A stretch of DNA of 64,000 nt, taken from the NCBI GenBank assembly GCA_973895155.1, contig OZ316898.1, forward strand, positions 1,612,001 through 1,676,000, written 5' to 3'. Below the pieces are notes generated by a model that ran no database searches, was not told the origin of the DNA, and saw only the letters and a program-made list of their open reading frames with translations. Shown in pieces: positions 9,844 to 24,650 of the stretch. The DNA comes from Marsupella aquatica. Its lineage: Eukaryota > Marchantiophyta. A program made the position numbers and the translations under genes. How positions within the stretch are numbered: the stretch's first letter is position 1; every line of letters starts with the position of its first letter.

Positions 9844-12031
9844 GTGGCAGGATAGAAGGAGCCAATCTAATTGTGAGAGGAGAAGCTCGTCTCGCCATAG
9901 GACGGGCGTGAATCTCGGTGCTTTAGTGGTGCTCGCCTGCGACAATCATGAGCCCACAGAGAGACAGAGAGGCAGAGAGGAGAGAGTACAATCCAGATAG
10001 GAAGGGTAGGAAACCCTATCTTCCTATCTTTTACATAGATAGAGTATCACGTTTCTGTCGTTAATCAGGCTTATAATAAAATGAATACATATAGGTAGTA
10101 ATAATACGTCCTATTTACAATGTATCGTGGGCAATAATGCCCTGAAATGCGAATGCATTTTAGCTCCCATTACTTTGCCCATACTGCACTAATAACAGAC
10201 ATCATGCTTTTTTTTTACTATATGTGCTTTTACTGCTTTTGCTACAAGTATGGGAAAAGTAGATGAGGACTTTGCATCATGAGCCAGTACAATTCTTATG
10301 CATTCTTTGATATGTAAAAAAGCACAGGAAATTACAAAAAGAAAAATCACTAAGTACATCAAGCTGTTGTGGGAGTCTACTCTTACAGTGAAGGGTACCA
10401 AACTATCCCTTAAAACTCAAAGTAGAAAACTAATGAATATTCTATGGTTTACACTCATTGACACCTGGAAATGTAAGCAAGCAATGGACCATTGAGGACG
10501 AGCAAATGAGCAAACGAGCCAACTTGCCCAGCCCTTGTTTACTTCACCCATCGACCTCAGCACCAAACTTTGCTCTTGATAGCAAAGTGGGCGAGCAGGA
10601 GTTTGCGGAAGCTCGACCGTGTTGTAGTAATACAAGGCACATCCCCACAATCACAAAGCTCACGGGTCTCATTATATGGAGCCCCCCACATCACCTGCAA
10701 GGCATGTTTTTAGGTCTCATTAACCCTACAACTTTAAAGAAAAAGCTATTTCCTACCCCCACTAATTTGGAATATTCTTAGAACATTCCAATATGTAGTT
10801 TTAAAACCTGATCTTTTTTGTATTATTCTCAAATTTTAGATTTGAAAGACCATATTGTTCTTTACACAAAATTTGGAAATTTACTTTGGAACTAATAAAA
10901 GTTACCCTGTGCTAGGTAGCATGTGATGTGTCATTTTTGCAGAAGTGAGACCACCAAGTCATGAGGGCAAAGGCCTGAGGTAGGGAAGGGCAAGGCAAGG
11001 GAGTTTTGGACGTTGGTAGTGGGCTAGGGGCTTTGATGTTGTGTGTTGGTGCATTTACATTTGGCTAAAGTATCAATGAGTGTAAGCCATGGCATTGTCA
11101 AATTTAGATTATGGATGCTGCTCTTGATTTCTGTGGCAATGTAGACTGGGCTAACAATATTTGATCATATTGAGATATTTTTACTCTGATCATCTGTTAT
11201 TTGCCTTTTATGAATGCTCTCATATTTCGAAAAATGCTTAGTCTATCAGAACCACTAGGTCAAACATGGTGCTCCATGGAACCATCAACTTCATCAAGTC
11301 CCGTTTGCTTGCTTTTAGAAATGCAAGTAGTAAGGTTTGTGCCCCTTAGAGCAACTCCAACCCTTCTTGATGCACTAACTGGGTCTTGATTAGCCCAAAT
11401 GCCTGAAGCTAAAATAGTCATGTCTTTTAGTAAAATGATACATTAAGTCAGTTGAGGTTCAATTTCATTTGACTATGACTGGTACTAATAGCATCTGCAG
11501 CGAAAAAGCAGGATGTTGTCAGACTACTGTAGGTAGATACTCCTTAGATTAACCCATCCTCATAAAGTAGATGCTCTTAATGTCATAATATCCCTTGGAG
11601 ATGCTCTCAATATGGGTCCACTTTATCCGAACCCCAATCCAACAAAACTCAACAACTTCTCACCTTCAACCAATAACCTCTTCCCTCTCACATTTCCTTG
11701 GTTTTTTAATTTTCTTTCAAGATGTGAGGATTAAAATATTCCTCAACAGCAGTCCGACTTTGTAGGCTTTCACAACGGCGGTCAGCCAATCGACATCCTA
11801 ACTACTAAGTACTGTATTATGGGGAGTTGATGACATCACCATTGAATTGTTGAGAAAAGGACCAATTGGATTATTGGATGGATTCTTAATTCTTTGATGG
11901 GTTTGCCAGTCAAGGAGTTTAAGACTCAAAACAAGTAACTGGGACCCACTTTAGATTATGCTTACCAACATCATTGAATGGGATGTCGAGGAGAAGGATT
12001 GCAGCGACTCAAGTTTGACCACGTATCAGAG

Positions 12032-12307
12032 GTGAGTTTTAGATATTATCCACCATATGAACCCCCATAAAGCGTTTTTACAAAATCTGACAATATTTTG
12101 TGACATAAGATTGTAGGTTTTCACATGGTCTTAGAGTATCCAGGTTGAGCTCGGCCTTACTAGTAAAATGGTGAGTTTTACATATTATCCACCACAGGAA
12201 CCCCCATAAAGCTTTTTTACAAAATCTGAAAATCGTCTGTGACATAAGATTGTAGGTTTTCACATGGGCTTAGAGTATCCAGGTTGAACTCGGCCGTACT
12301 AGTAAAC
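12032..12307. repeat. 138-bp tandem duplication
   Basis: Two adjacent copies start GGTGAGTTTTA at 12032 and 12170. They share GAACCCCCATAAAGC, GACATAAGATTGTAGGTTTT and the end TACTAGTAAA, with scattered substitutions. Confidence 0.88.
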
Positions 12308-12379
12308 AGTACTAGCCTGCTTACCCTTTCCTTGACCGCAAACAATGGGTGAAGACAACAAAACAGTTTAGGCATATTT

Positions 12380-12685
12380 CTGGTTCATCTTTGCCCCATC
12401 CCTCTCTTATGTGCACTCTCACTTTCAATTATGTCTTTAGAGTCACACTGTAGACTCTAAACTCTGGACAATAGGCCCATGGAGAAACTTTTTGACTGGG
12501 AGATGAGGGAGAAAAAAATAGCCTTGTAGGAAAGAGAATTTCATGTCACTTTTTGTTCATCTTTGCCCCCCATCTTGTTTTTTTGGTCTGCACCCTTACT
12601 TTCTGTGTACACCCTCACTTTCAGTTATGCAGTCATTTAGAGTCACTGTCTAGACACTTTACTCTAGACAGTAGGCCAAGGAAGT
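12380..12685. repeat. Diverged direct duplication, about 190 bp apart
   Basis: Segments near 12380-12490 and 12558-12685 share GTTCATCTTTGCCCC, CTCACTTTCA(A/G)TTATG, TTTAGAGTCAC and an ACTCT(G/A)GACA(A/G)TAGGCC ending. The second copy carries a short internal expansion (GTACACCCTCACTTTC). Confidence 0.7.
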
Positions 12686-14092
12686 TGATCACTGCTCTCC
12701 GTCCACCAGAATAGGCGTCCTACATTCCTAGATACAATATGACTGTCATCGCAGAAATTTATGACCATATAAATACCTCAAACTGTACACTCTCCACTAT
12801 GAGATATACAAATTGAGAACGTGACAGATTTTGATTTGCCCAAATGCTTACTTAGTCAATAGTGAATTTAAGAGAAACTGAACCACAGCCACTGGTGGTA
12901 GAACCACATTACAATGTTCAAGTAAAGCACACAAGTGGTAGGACCATACTGCTAGCTTCAAACAAAGCTGTTTATACTAAGGGAGCGTTGGTTATACTCA
13001 ACTTTTGTGATATATCATGTCAAGATTCATTTGAATCTAAGTTATGTGTCAAGTTCAGTGAATTGTTAACTCTTTGATACTCAATCCTATTACAAATCGA
13101 CGGCAAAAAAAAAAGCTGAATCAATGCAGTTGAGATTGCGGTTGAGATTGGGCAACCTGTGACTTGTTAATCAAGATTTAAGACAAAATACTTATTCTTA
13201 GAGGATTTTGTAATGAAGGGTCCTGCCTTCCAAACTAACATATTAAAGAAGTCATCCCACTTTAGAAAATTTTTGTTTATTGTCCTCTATCTGATCCACA
13301 ATTCCTATTTGGGCCTTGGACTATGTATATTACAGTTTTTCTTTACTCCCCAGAGTGGCTACTGGCATGGCCCCAAGGATGAGATGCTAGGCAAACTTCT
13401 GATCTATTCCCTAGATTAATTCTAGACCCTTCAGATCTCCCTAGATTTGAGGGGAGCCTTCTGGCTAACGGATTGTGAGATGGAAAACTGGTTAGTGGCA
13501 TTAAGAAAATGTCAGCTAGGTTACTGGCCTCATCAAACTCGAACATCATTTTGGCGGTTGGATTTTTTCTCTGAGCAGCCTTGCCGAGATGGAACATTTC
13601 CACTGCACTGCCCTCGCTGAGTTACATTTGCACTCGATGGCCTTGCCGAGTTGGGAAGTTTCCACTTGGCTGACCTTGCTAAATCAATTTCAAAAAATAA
13701 AAATTTGAGGGGAAATCTGTGAAACCCATAGAAAGTGAATAGTCAGTCACAACATTTGAACCCAAGACTTATGAGTCACTACTCAAGTGAGCACCATCCC
13801 TCGCAAAGTGAAAGCTTATATGGAAAAATCCAGTTGGCTCACTTTGACTTTTTCAGCTCTGTAGCCCCACTGAATCATCTTGGCAGCCTTGCTGAGTAGG
13901 AAGGTCCCATGTGAAACCACTAATGGAGGCAACTGATATGGGAGACTTATAACTGATGGGGTTGCAACATTTAGAAAAGGTGGGACGACACTCCAGAAAG
14001 GCTGGAAAAGCTTTAAGTCAAAACTGGCAAAGCTTTCTGACAGGGGTGGAATTGGCAAATTCTCCCCACTGAAAAACCCTCTGGTGCACACT

Positions 14093-14217
14093 GAGGAGTA
14101 TTGAGGCCCTTGTTATGGCGATTCTATTGCTACGTGTGATTAGCTGTATAGCATTGAGGAGTATTGAGGCCCTTGTTATGGCCATTCTATTGTTACGTGT
14201 GATTAGCTGTATAGCAT
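14093..14217. repeat. 63-bp tandem duplication
   Basis: GAGGAGTATTGAGGCCC begins at 14093 and again at 14156; both copies run to GATTAGCTGTATAGCAT with only two substitutions seen. Confidence 0.9.
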
Positions 14218-16114
14218 AGATCTATCGTTTAGGTATCAGAGTTGGCATGTGCTTTTGGATTGTGGTTTGAGTCACATTTCTGAAAAACCTTGCCAATTTT
14301 GTCCTCCTTTCTGGCTTTGGTCACGAAAGGTGTACTGTATCTATATTTGTCTTCCTCTTTCTCTATGTCATGGTGAGGGACTCATAGGCAAAGACGAGGA
14401 TACGAAAGGACGGATTGGTGGTGAGGCCTCTTGCGAAGTTGTTCTGTGGCATGGAACCTACCAAAGCCGCCAAGATCGATGACACTGTTGGAATGTATTC
14501 GCCATGGCTCTTTAGGCAGATACATACCTGACTAAAACCAAGAACTGAGAGGTCTAGGTTCTGGAAGTGTGTGATTGCCACAAACAACGAGGATTCTGAT
14601 CGAACATTTCAATTCCAGTGACAAGTAGACAGCAAGTTAAGTTGACCTGATTTGTTGGGAATTCGTTGAGAGTTACAAGGCTTTCATAGTCAGACAGATT
14701 ATTTTAATGTACCCCAAGTGCAATCGCTGGCTTTCAAGCTGTCGTACACAGAGAGCAACTGCCTTTCACTCTCTATATAGAGAAGATTTCCCATACCGTT
14801 GGACAAGCTCAGCCACGCTCAATTGGGTGCTCTACAAGCGGCACCTATCCCCAGCAACAGTAACTGAAACGACTTTTCAGGTTGACTCTTCTGCTTCTGT
14901 CAAATGCTAGATAAGTGTAAGAAATATTAGCTTCTCACGTACCTTTACTCTTCACCATAGGCAAAAAGACGACAGACTTCGGAGATATCTCTCATAGGTA
15001 AACGATTTTGGCAAACACACTATTGCCAACAATGGACCAGTCTGCAAATGATTGAAATTCGGACCATGATCGGAACAGAAAGTGCATTTTGGCACATATT
15101 TTAAAAAGATTAGGAGGAAAGCAATAACCAATGCAACCTACTGGCTGAAGACGAGACGAAGGTGGAGTGGTTAATAATGACTTGTTTGAGCTGCAGACTG
15201 TTCGTGTAGCGGTAGGCATTAAAACCTTCGAGCCATAAACCCTACTGTTGGGTGAAAGGAACTCAGATCAGGACCGATACCATAATTGTGGCTGGGCAGC
15301 TATAAACCCCCCGCAATGGGCCCAGAACTAAGGCAAGGGGCAGTAAAACATGATCTTCGGGTCAATCCTAGGACACTGGATGAATGGAACAAGGTACGAG
15401 ATAGACCGTAATTTTTACAGCCATAGGTGCCTTTGAGTCAGACAAGTAGAAGCCAAGGAGGTGTCCAGCTTAAACCCCAAACCGTTGCTAAACTGAACCA
15501 AGGAAGGAAATGGATTCAGTCGACAAAGTCTATACCATGGATGTGGGGACTTTGACAGAAACCGTGCTCGAGTCATATAATCCCCCAGCTGGGATGGAGA
15601 GCAGAACGACAAGTATGTAACCAAATGGATGCACAGAACTCATAGAAAGGATGGAATAGCATAAACCCTTACCATTGATATACAGATGAAAAATTAAGAG
15701 GGAAACCCGAATTCCCAGAGACTCTATTGTCCCGGCTTGGCAAGGATTGGTTCTAGAAATTCAGAACAAAGCCACTGGACTTAAGTAGTAGTTCATTCAT
15801 TTTCACTTCATGAAGACCCAACAGGGTTACAGAACTGTCAGTCGTTTTTCCTAGCCACCCTCCAGAACATTCATTCTAAAGACTATTCCGTGTTCGTGGT
15901 AGGGGAGAAATCTGGAATAAACTTGCGGCTCCCATCTATACTTTTGATTAACCTGCTCCAAAAAAACAAGTTTTGGAAAATTATCTGCTCGGCTGCACTT
16001 GTCTTCTAAAACATTCTCCTAATCTACAGGATAGTCACCTCTTTTAACATTATTTCTCCTAATCTGAACAATTTTCCCATGAAAACAATCTCCTACCTAA
16101 ACTTACCATACCCT

Positions 16115-18364
<2,250 letters not shown>

Positions 18365-18705
18365 TACAGGTTACGGGTAGTGGAGGTCTTATCTCCTACA
18401 GTAGTTTTGCTTCTCATTGGCTTCTTTTGACAATGGGTGTCGGTTGCACTATAGAGTGTACAATCATTCACTCTTCTTTGTAAGGCCAAGGTGGTTGGTT
18501 TTAGGGACTATAGCCAAATTCTTCTATGTGACCCTTCTATGCAGTTTAGTCGGGGGTTTTTCAATTTGCTACTCAGTAGGGCTTTAATTATTTTGCCGTT
18601 GGTGGGACTCACAGTTTTTGGCTCTTTGGTCTTCCTGTGTTTTCCCAGTGTTTCTCCCCTTTATTGGGTTCCTGCCTTTGGGATCTTGTCTCCGGATTCA
18701 AGCCT
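18365..18705 (+). repeat. Dispersed repeat, copy B
   Basis: Second copy of the sequence at 2900-3300, in the same orientation: CTTCTTTTGACAATGGGTGTCGGTT, then GTGGTTGGTTTTAGGG, GTGACCCTTCTATGC, CTCAGTAGGG, TTTTGGCTCTTTGG and CTCCCCTTTATTGGGTTCCTG. Divergence is clear but the order of blocks is fully conserved. No coding capacity was recognised. Confidence 0.55.
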
Positions 18706-20476
18706 TTGCTCTTTGTGAGTGTTCTGAATATCTTGGACAGTATGATATATAACTTCACCTAAGATCTTGGGCAACAACTGCATTGTAGATAGAATATACG
18801 AGGGAAAACTACCTGCAGGTTTTGGGATTTGCTTTGCCCCTTTATACGACTTTAGGGTTATACGTAAGGTAGTTAACATACTGAAACCCCTTAGAGCGAT
18901 GGACTCTGGCTGTCTTGGGAGCTGATGTGGGGCTCACTTACTATTCACCTGTCACTTCTCACCCCCACCTTTCAGCCTGCTGACTCTTTTAGCGGCCTGG
19001 GATTAGGCTGCAAGGGCATGGAGTTTGCAATCGCTAGGTTTTTAGCTGGCCTGGGATTAAGCAAATGTGGAATTCCTTAAATCTAAATCTAAACACTATA
19101 TAATATGCAATCTTGCTCTGTCTCATGGCTTGTTTACAAAATGTTATTATCCTAGGAAACCTCTCTATCCATTCGATTATGATGACATTTATCATTATCA
19201 TGAGATTAAAAGTGTCATTGTGCACCTTTCCACACCCAACCCCTTTCCACACCTCCACACCCAACCAGTCACTCTCCCCAAAACTTGCACACTCTTGACA
19301 TCTAGGTGCCAGGCCAACTTGGTGACTTCCCATCTTGTCCATCTGGCCATCTCACTTACACTTGAGAACACTTCTCCTCAATATCACTTATCATCTACAA
19401 TACTCTGCAATGCACAGGTATTGGGCTAGTGATTTTATAGATCAACAAATATTAATCTCCCAACAATTGAAGCTTAGTCTACAGTCTGCATTGCCCAGAA
19501 AGGAAGAATCTTGGCATTATGCCCAAAGCCACCATTGTGTCACACTTAGTTCTTACAGTTAGGAATTATAACAAAAGATAAACAGCGTGACAAGTGTACA
19601 CAGTCATGACAAAGAACATAGAGAACGGATATTTGTATTCAATAATTCAAGCACCATGCGGTCCTGGAACTGTATTTGTATGCATAGATACTCTCTATGT
19701 TGAGGCATTTGCAAATCGCACTTTGCCATTGTATCTACTGAAATCCATTCTAAGCAATTTCAGTTCGATTGGGCTATTCGCTGATAGGAAAGGATGAAAC
19801 ATTCCTCTCCCCATAGTTCATAGAGAGAATCCAAACCTAACGTTTGCAAGCTCCATGCCCTTGCAGCTCACCTTTTTCAGCTGCAACCACGGGTTGCAGA
19901 GGGAAAAACAACAGGCGTCGTAAGGCACAGTGTTTCATAATCTACCTCAAAAACCTTTGCAGACCAGATTCAACTGCTGAGATTAAACCCGGGAAACTAG
20001 GTCGCCACTGAAGGTTATCCCTGCATTTTTGGAATCTCTTCATTCAAACCTAACGACCTTCCAGTGCCCCCATCTGATCTGGGTCTACTCAGAGTCCAGT
20101 GAGCACATCATATAATTTAGTTTTCATGACATAAGATAAACCAATATCTAACGAGCCCACATGACCAGTAGCTGCTATTCAGGTGAAGAATCTTTTCAAT
20201 CATTGCAGTGTCGAAGGCAACCAGAGCATTTGGTTCAAAGTACCCAGATTTGGTGGACTGACATAGGGCAGATGAGAACGACGCAAAAGTATAAACCCAT
20301 TGCGATCTTAAGAATATAGAAGAATCTCTTTCTAACCTCTTTTGAACAGGCCAATTGTGAAAATTTCATGCATCATCAGAAAGATGAAACCTCTTCTGAA
20401 CGCAAAGTAGGTAAAACTTCTTACAGACCAATAACTAAGCTAAGGCATAGCATAGGAGCAACATTCGTACTACAGG
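18706..20476. other. Intergenic and PSRP4 3' flank
   Basis: No gene is supported. The last few hundred bases downstream of the PSRP4 stop codon (below 20477) presumably include its 3'UTR. Frames between 19067 and 19562 are short, overlap one another in several registers and lack family features. Confidence 0.45.
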
Positions 20477-21781
20477 CTAGCCTGAAAAGAGAGACTCATC
20501 CAGATCGACTTGAATGAAGTCGTCTTTCTCAACTTCCTGCTTTGGTGGCCTCGGCGGTAGGGGAGTAATCCCTAATCCCCTACTTTTTGAGCTGTTCTTC
20601 GGTCGTGCCTGCCAGCCCATTCCATCAAACCAGATTTTAGTACTTGAAGAAAGGAGATGATTAGCGAAATATTACTGTTGGCATCCACGGCACACATAGA
20701 ATCAACTGATGCTCTTCAACTACGGGGATTCCTCAAAATTGATGATGGGGGTCAAGTACTTACATTTCCAAAAGAACCTTTGAACCTCTTCCCCTTGGTT
20801 GTGCGCTTGTCACCTCTACCACATCTCACTGCCAGAGGGTTAATGAAGTGTATTAGGGCTCAGTCAATGTAAACACCGTTCCTAGGGCAACATGTCCACA
20901 ATGAAGTTTAAAGAAACTCACTGTCGGGTCCAATGTGCCCTGTCCAGGAATCCTGAGAGGACAACATTCACGATAACTATGATCTACACCTCACAAAAGG
21001 CAGCAGCATCGGATTTAATTCACATGAAACATTGGATACGAACTTTTGTTATCTACTCCATGATTACACAAAATCTGCGCCAGGGATACCTGGAGCAAGA
21101 TACAAACGTAGAATCTATACCTTCCTGTCCGCAATTTAATCAGCTGAAATAGTGAGGGAACGCCCTTCAGCTCTATGCAAGAGAAACCTGTTTTTTAGCC
21201 CTACTGACGGAAAGACAGTTCCAGTACGTCTAGGTTCATCCATTCATACTATATTAGAAGTTTACTTGTGCATGCTTCCTTTCCTGAGGGGTTTGGAATT
21301 CTGAACATACGGTGAATTCTCAACCTTTCAATGTTCTATGGAATCCGCGCAGGAGAACATTTTGGGACGCTTGTGCACTGCCCATCATACAACGACATAG
21401 CATTGACTTACTGTGATCATGAAGGTTGGTTATGACTAATTCATCCTCCTTTTTGTTTAACTCCCTCTCTCTCTCTCGCTTGCTGAGGATTTACACGCGT
21501 CCTAGAGCAATGAATAGGGCTCGTCTGGACCCCTTCACAGTGTGCTGGTGAACCTCCATGAAAGTGTTAAGGACTCTGTTTCCTGTCGATCGGTACTCTG
21601 TTTACTTCAAACAGCAAACACGGCATGGACAAGTACCTGACGGGTATTGTTCTCTGATGCCTGCAACAGAAACGGAGCTTGGAGAGGCGAGCAATTGGCG
21701 AGCCGAATCGGTCCCGCCCACAAAGCACGACCTCACGGCAGCTACGCTCGTCGTCGCGGCCGCTTGTAATGTTGCTGCCAT
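20477..21781 (-). CDS. PSRP4: Plastid 30S ribosomal protein bTHXc / S31 / PSRP4 (3 small exons, 113 aa)
   Basis: A small basic subunit of the plastid 30S ribosome, related to bacterial protein Thx. Minus-strand exons are 21781-21637, 20828-20764 and 20608-20477, with donors GTACTTG and GTAAGT and acceptors GGCAG; lengths 145, 65 and 132 keep the frame. Exon 1 is a transit peptide starting MAATLQAAATTSVAAVRS; a TTG six codons upstream is not the start. Exon 2 encodes the family core VRCGRGDKRTTKGKRFKGSF. Exon 3 continues NARPKNSSKSRG and ends with an acidic tail DDFIQVDLDESLF, giving the length and layout of plastid rather than mitochondrial S31. The junctions were chosen because they alone make the GRGDK...FGNARPK block continuous. 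Found by splice reasoning rather than as one long frame. Confidence 0.88.
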
Positions 21782-22973
21782 CGCTGCCGACTTTACCAAT
21801 TAATCAAATCCTCCTTCCTTGCCGCTGCTGCTGGTTCTCGCTCCCAATGCTGGAGCGCTGCTCTGTTTGATCTCGCCCAATTCGCCTCTATGGTGAATCT
21901 GTCTCGGGGCCGTGAACCCTTCGAAGAAAGGCGGAAGCCAAGTTCGAACAATGGGGCTTTAGAATCTGAGCTATGGCGTCCTCGGCTTTTTCTTTGCAGC
22001 GACTGTAGCGGATAAGGAGTCTCGTGAGGCAATACACACTAGACTGTAATTCCACCACCATTTTACAGTTTACAGTAGATACTGAGCGGTATACACAGTA
22101 AGCCTATTCTTGGTAAAGTCAAGCGGTGTTGTATCTGTGAAGTGCTTCAACTTCCAAAAAAGGGGTTGTATGAGTGATAAAATTGGAAATTTTGGTCCGC
22201 TTTTGGTTACTAAAATATATTGCAAAAATGGTTGAAATTCCATATTTATGCTGCTACATGTCATAGGGACAGTAAATTTGTAGCAATGGGATCCTCCATT
22301 GTCATCCACTGATTGCAACACACACTAGGTTGATAGGAGAAGTTCACTTACTACAATGTGGGTTGCCCAATGAAGTTCAGCCTTGAACATCGTGTACTGA
22401 ATTTGTATTCTATACAAAACAAGAAAAACCATCATTCATGATTCATTTCAGTGGAATTAGTCACCATCCTATTTTTTTTATGATGTTTACTTTGTAGCAT
22501 CATGCTTGAATGTGGCACTTGATGATGATTCAGTTGCCATCAGTTCAGGCTGGAGCACAGTGAACTTGGTGATCAGATTCAACTGCCATCAGTTCAAGAT
22601 GGAGCAAAGTGAATTGGCACCACAACGGTAATTGCCTGGGATCTATTGGTTCATAGATGACACAGTAGTCAAGATCCACAAACCATGGTTCAATTTGTCA
22701 TGGTGATTATTTGTCAGCGGTTCTTTGTTGATGATCTTATTATTGTACCCACACAAAATGACTACCATGAATACTTGTAGGAAGATCTTGGAAATATATA
22801 TATATATATATATATATGTTGGTACAAATTTCTTCATCATGTGATTAAGGACAAAAGTTAATTGAAGCTAATTAATGTTAATCCACATTAATTAGCCCGT
22901 AAGTAGTTGCCCTTTGCATGCATGTACCAAATCCAATCATGAGGATAAATAATTGGCACAAGACGAAGTAACT
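21782..22973. other. PSRP4 upstream region and intergenic DNA
   Basis: About 250 bases just above 21781 are GC-richer and likely hold the PSRP4 5'UTR and promoter. Beyond 22030 the DNA is AT-rich. Near 22525-22610 the phrase CAGTTGCCATCAGTTCA is duplicated with drift. A (TA)n run occurs at 22794-22817. No gene is seen. Confidence 0.5.
22794..22817. repeat. TA dinucleotide microsatellite
   Basis: Uninterrupted alternating A and T for about 24 bases, flanked by GAA and GTTGG. Confidence 0.95.
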
Positions 22974-23216
22974 ATCAGCTTGCCCCAAGCTTAGTGGTAG
23001 CCTAGCTCATTGGGGTACAGCAAGTCCCTGGTTTGAGGACCTGTTTGAAACTTGTTGGCTCCATACTGTTCTAACATTCACCTCATCCAAAAGTGGGGTT
23101 CATTCATGCTAGTGACACTAAGGCAAAATTTGGAGTGGACAAACAACGGGCATAGGCAGGTAAGTACGGAAGGCTCTTAATGAGCCTTCAGTTTGCCCTT
23201 CGCCGTGAATTTCATG
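22974..23216 (+). mobile_element. tRNA-derived SINE, copy 1 (older)
   Basis: The left part has RNA polymerase III promoter features: box A-like TTAGTGGTAGCC at 22991-23002 and a decayed box B GGTTTGAGGACC at 23030-23041. The right part contains CCAAAAGTGGGGTTCATTCA and a terminal palindrome AGGCTCTTAATGAGCCT followed by CTTCGCCGTGAAT. All of these blocks recur in the same order at 58397-58655. Copy 1 has lost the exact box B and is the more diverged. SINEs are non-coding and depend on LINE enzymes. No clear target duplication was identified. Confidence 0.72.
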
Positions 23217-24329
23217 TGTAAGTGTGGTGTAAGTGAGGATGCACAAGCCATGAATGCAAGTACAGTACCAACATGCAGCAAGATGCATGCACGATACAAA
23301 CTTAAAGTTGAATGGGGAATTGGAGAGTTGAAGCTCAAGTGGAGGCAGTTGATGGAGGGGTATGACCTGTGAAAAATACAAATTGAAGGAGGTGATTACT
23401 GTTGCAACAATACTCACCAATTTTTTGCAAGGAAGGTGTAATGATCATAGTGAAGAAATAGAAGGTGAATAAATTGCAAACAACTATAAAGTTTAATTGA
23501 TTGGTTAGTGACTATGCATGAGGTTTTGAGAACTACAAATGGGGCAATTAAATGGCTAGATATGCAAAAGTTGCCTATTAGCATCATGACTGTAGGTTGT
23601 TAAAAAAATCAGTAGCTTCTTGCCTCAATGGAGTGTTATACAATAGAGCACCAGCCTCGGACATGTTTCTATTTTGTCAAGTACTTCAAAAATTGCACCA
23701 CTAGATCAAGAACTGTCTGTCATGATGATCAGCTAATTAATTTGCTTGTATGGGGCTCACCATGAACAGGTTAAACTCCAAAATAATGAATTCGTGTGAA
23801 CTAGTGATGTTCATGACTCTGAACTAGAGATCATATGAGTATATCTTCACAATAAAAGAAATGTTAGGTGAACTACTTTCATATTGCCAGGGCAGATTTA
23901 TGGTTTTCCTGACATGTTTTGTGGATGCAGTCAAAGTATTCTTCATATATTTTTTTAACATTGTCGTTTCCTAGAGCAATTTCTCTAAGTATGGAGCCCT
24001 TGTCACAAGCCTGGCCTCACAAGACAATATCATTTCTTGTTTGACTTCTTTTATTTGTGAAAAGGAAGCCTGACAAGCTAGGATTTTAGCCTTAGTAGTA
24101 TACCAGTTTTTTTATAAAACTTTATGAAACCCCACAGAAAAGGAACAATAATCTCTAGACCTATGAGTCTCAATTAGAAAAAAGGTGGCAGTTTATGTAT
24201 TATGCAACAAAAAGATAACAATATAGTATATCTTAGTTGGTATTTTTTATTTCTGTTTATGACTCTTTCATGAAGAGCAAGGAATACACATCTCTTGGCT
24301 GCAGAAGCCTCTTACAATTAACCTAAACA

Positions 24330-24650
24330 TATACTACCTTCACTATGTTAGGGTTTACTCTTAGGTCTAGAGTTATGATTGTACCGTAATTAGGGCTAAC
24401 CTTAGTTGCAGACTAGGTTAGATCAGTCATGTTGTGCACATTCTATACCCAAGCAGTGTTTGATTGGAGAGTGGGAATTTAGGCTCATTGTAACGGAGCC
24501 AGTTGAGAGATAGAGAGAGCTTGTGTCGTGAATGTTTGGTATGGTAAGTCAGCCTAGAGGGCAGTAAAGCTCTTGTGTGTTCTCATTGACGTAGCCTCAT
24601 GTGAAGGTGAACCACGTATCTCTCTATATTGATTACTTGACTGTTGGATG
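24330..24650 (+). mobile_element. Solo LTR or LTR fragment of a second retrotransposon family
   Basis: GACGTAGCCTCA...AAGGTGAACCACGTATCTC...TATTGATTACTT is the kind of R/U5 end common in plant LTRs (GTGGACGTAG...GAACCACGTA). The reverse complement of about 36000-36300 carries the same blocks: TAGGGCTAACC(A/T)TAGTT, CTCTTGT, GACATAGCCTCA, AGGTGAACCATGTA and GTCGATTACTT. No internal coding region flanks it. The exact ends are not determined. Confidence 0.55.

Larger units (their letters stand above)
9844..16114. other. Long AT-rich intergenic region between HEMA and HEMC
   Basis: Six kilobases without a supported gene. It contains local duplications at 12032-12307, about 12380-12685 and 14093-14217. 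A PBS-like GGTATCAGAG at about 14232 might be a relic of a retroelement. A plus-strand segment at 14388-14531 follows a possible acceptor (CATAG) and is open for 47 codons with KDGLVVRPLAKLFCGMEP, but resembles nothing known to me. The region 10700-10800 resembles, in inverted orientation, 36600-36780. Around 13560-13900 the phrase CCTTGCCGAG recurs with drift. Confidence 0.5.

Noticed and set aside
9493-9945. Frames across the HEMA-upstream minisatellite on both strands
   Set aside because: Repeat unit is 36 bp, so frames remain open by construction; no gene features.
14226-14245. PBS-like GGTATCAGAGTT as evidence of another LTR element
   Set aside because: No LTR, target duplication or gag-pol sequence is adjacent, so a ten-base match is not enough.
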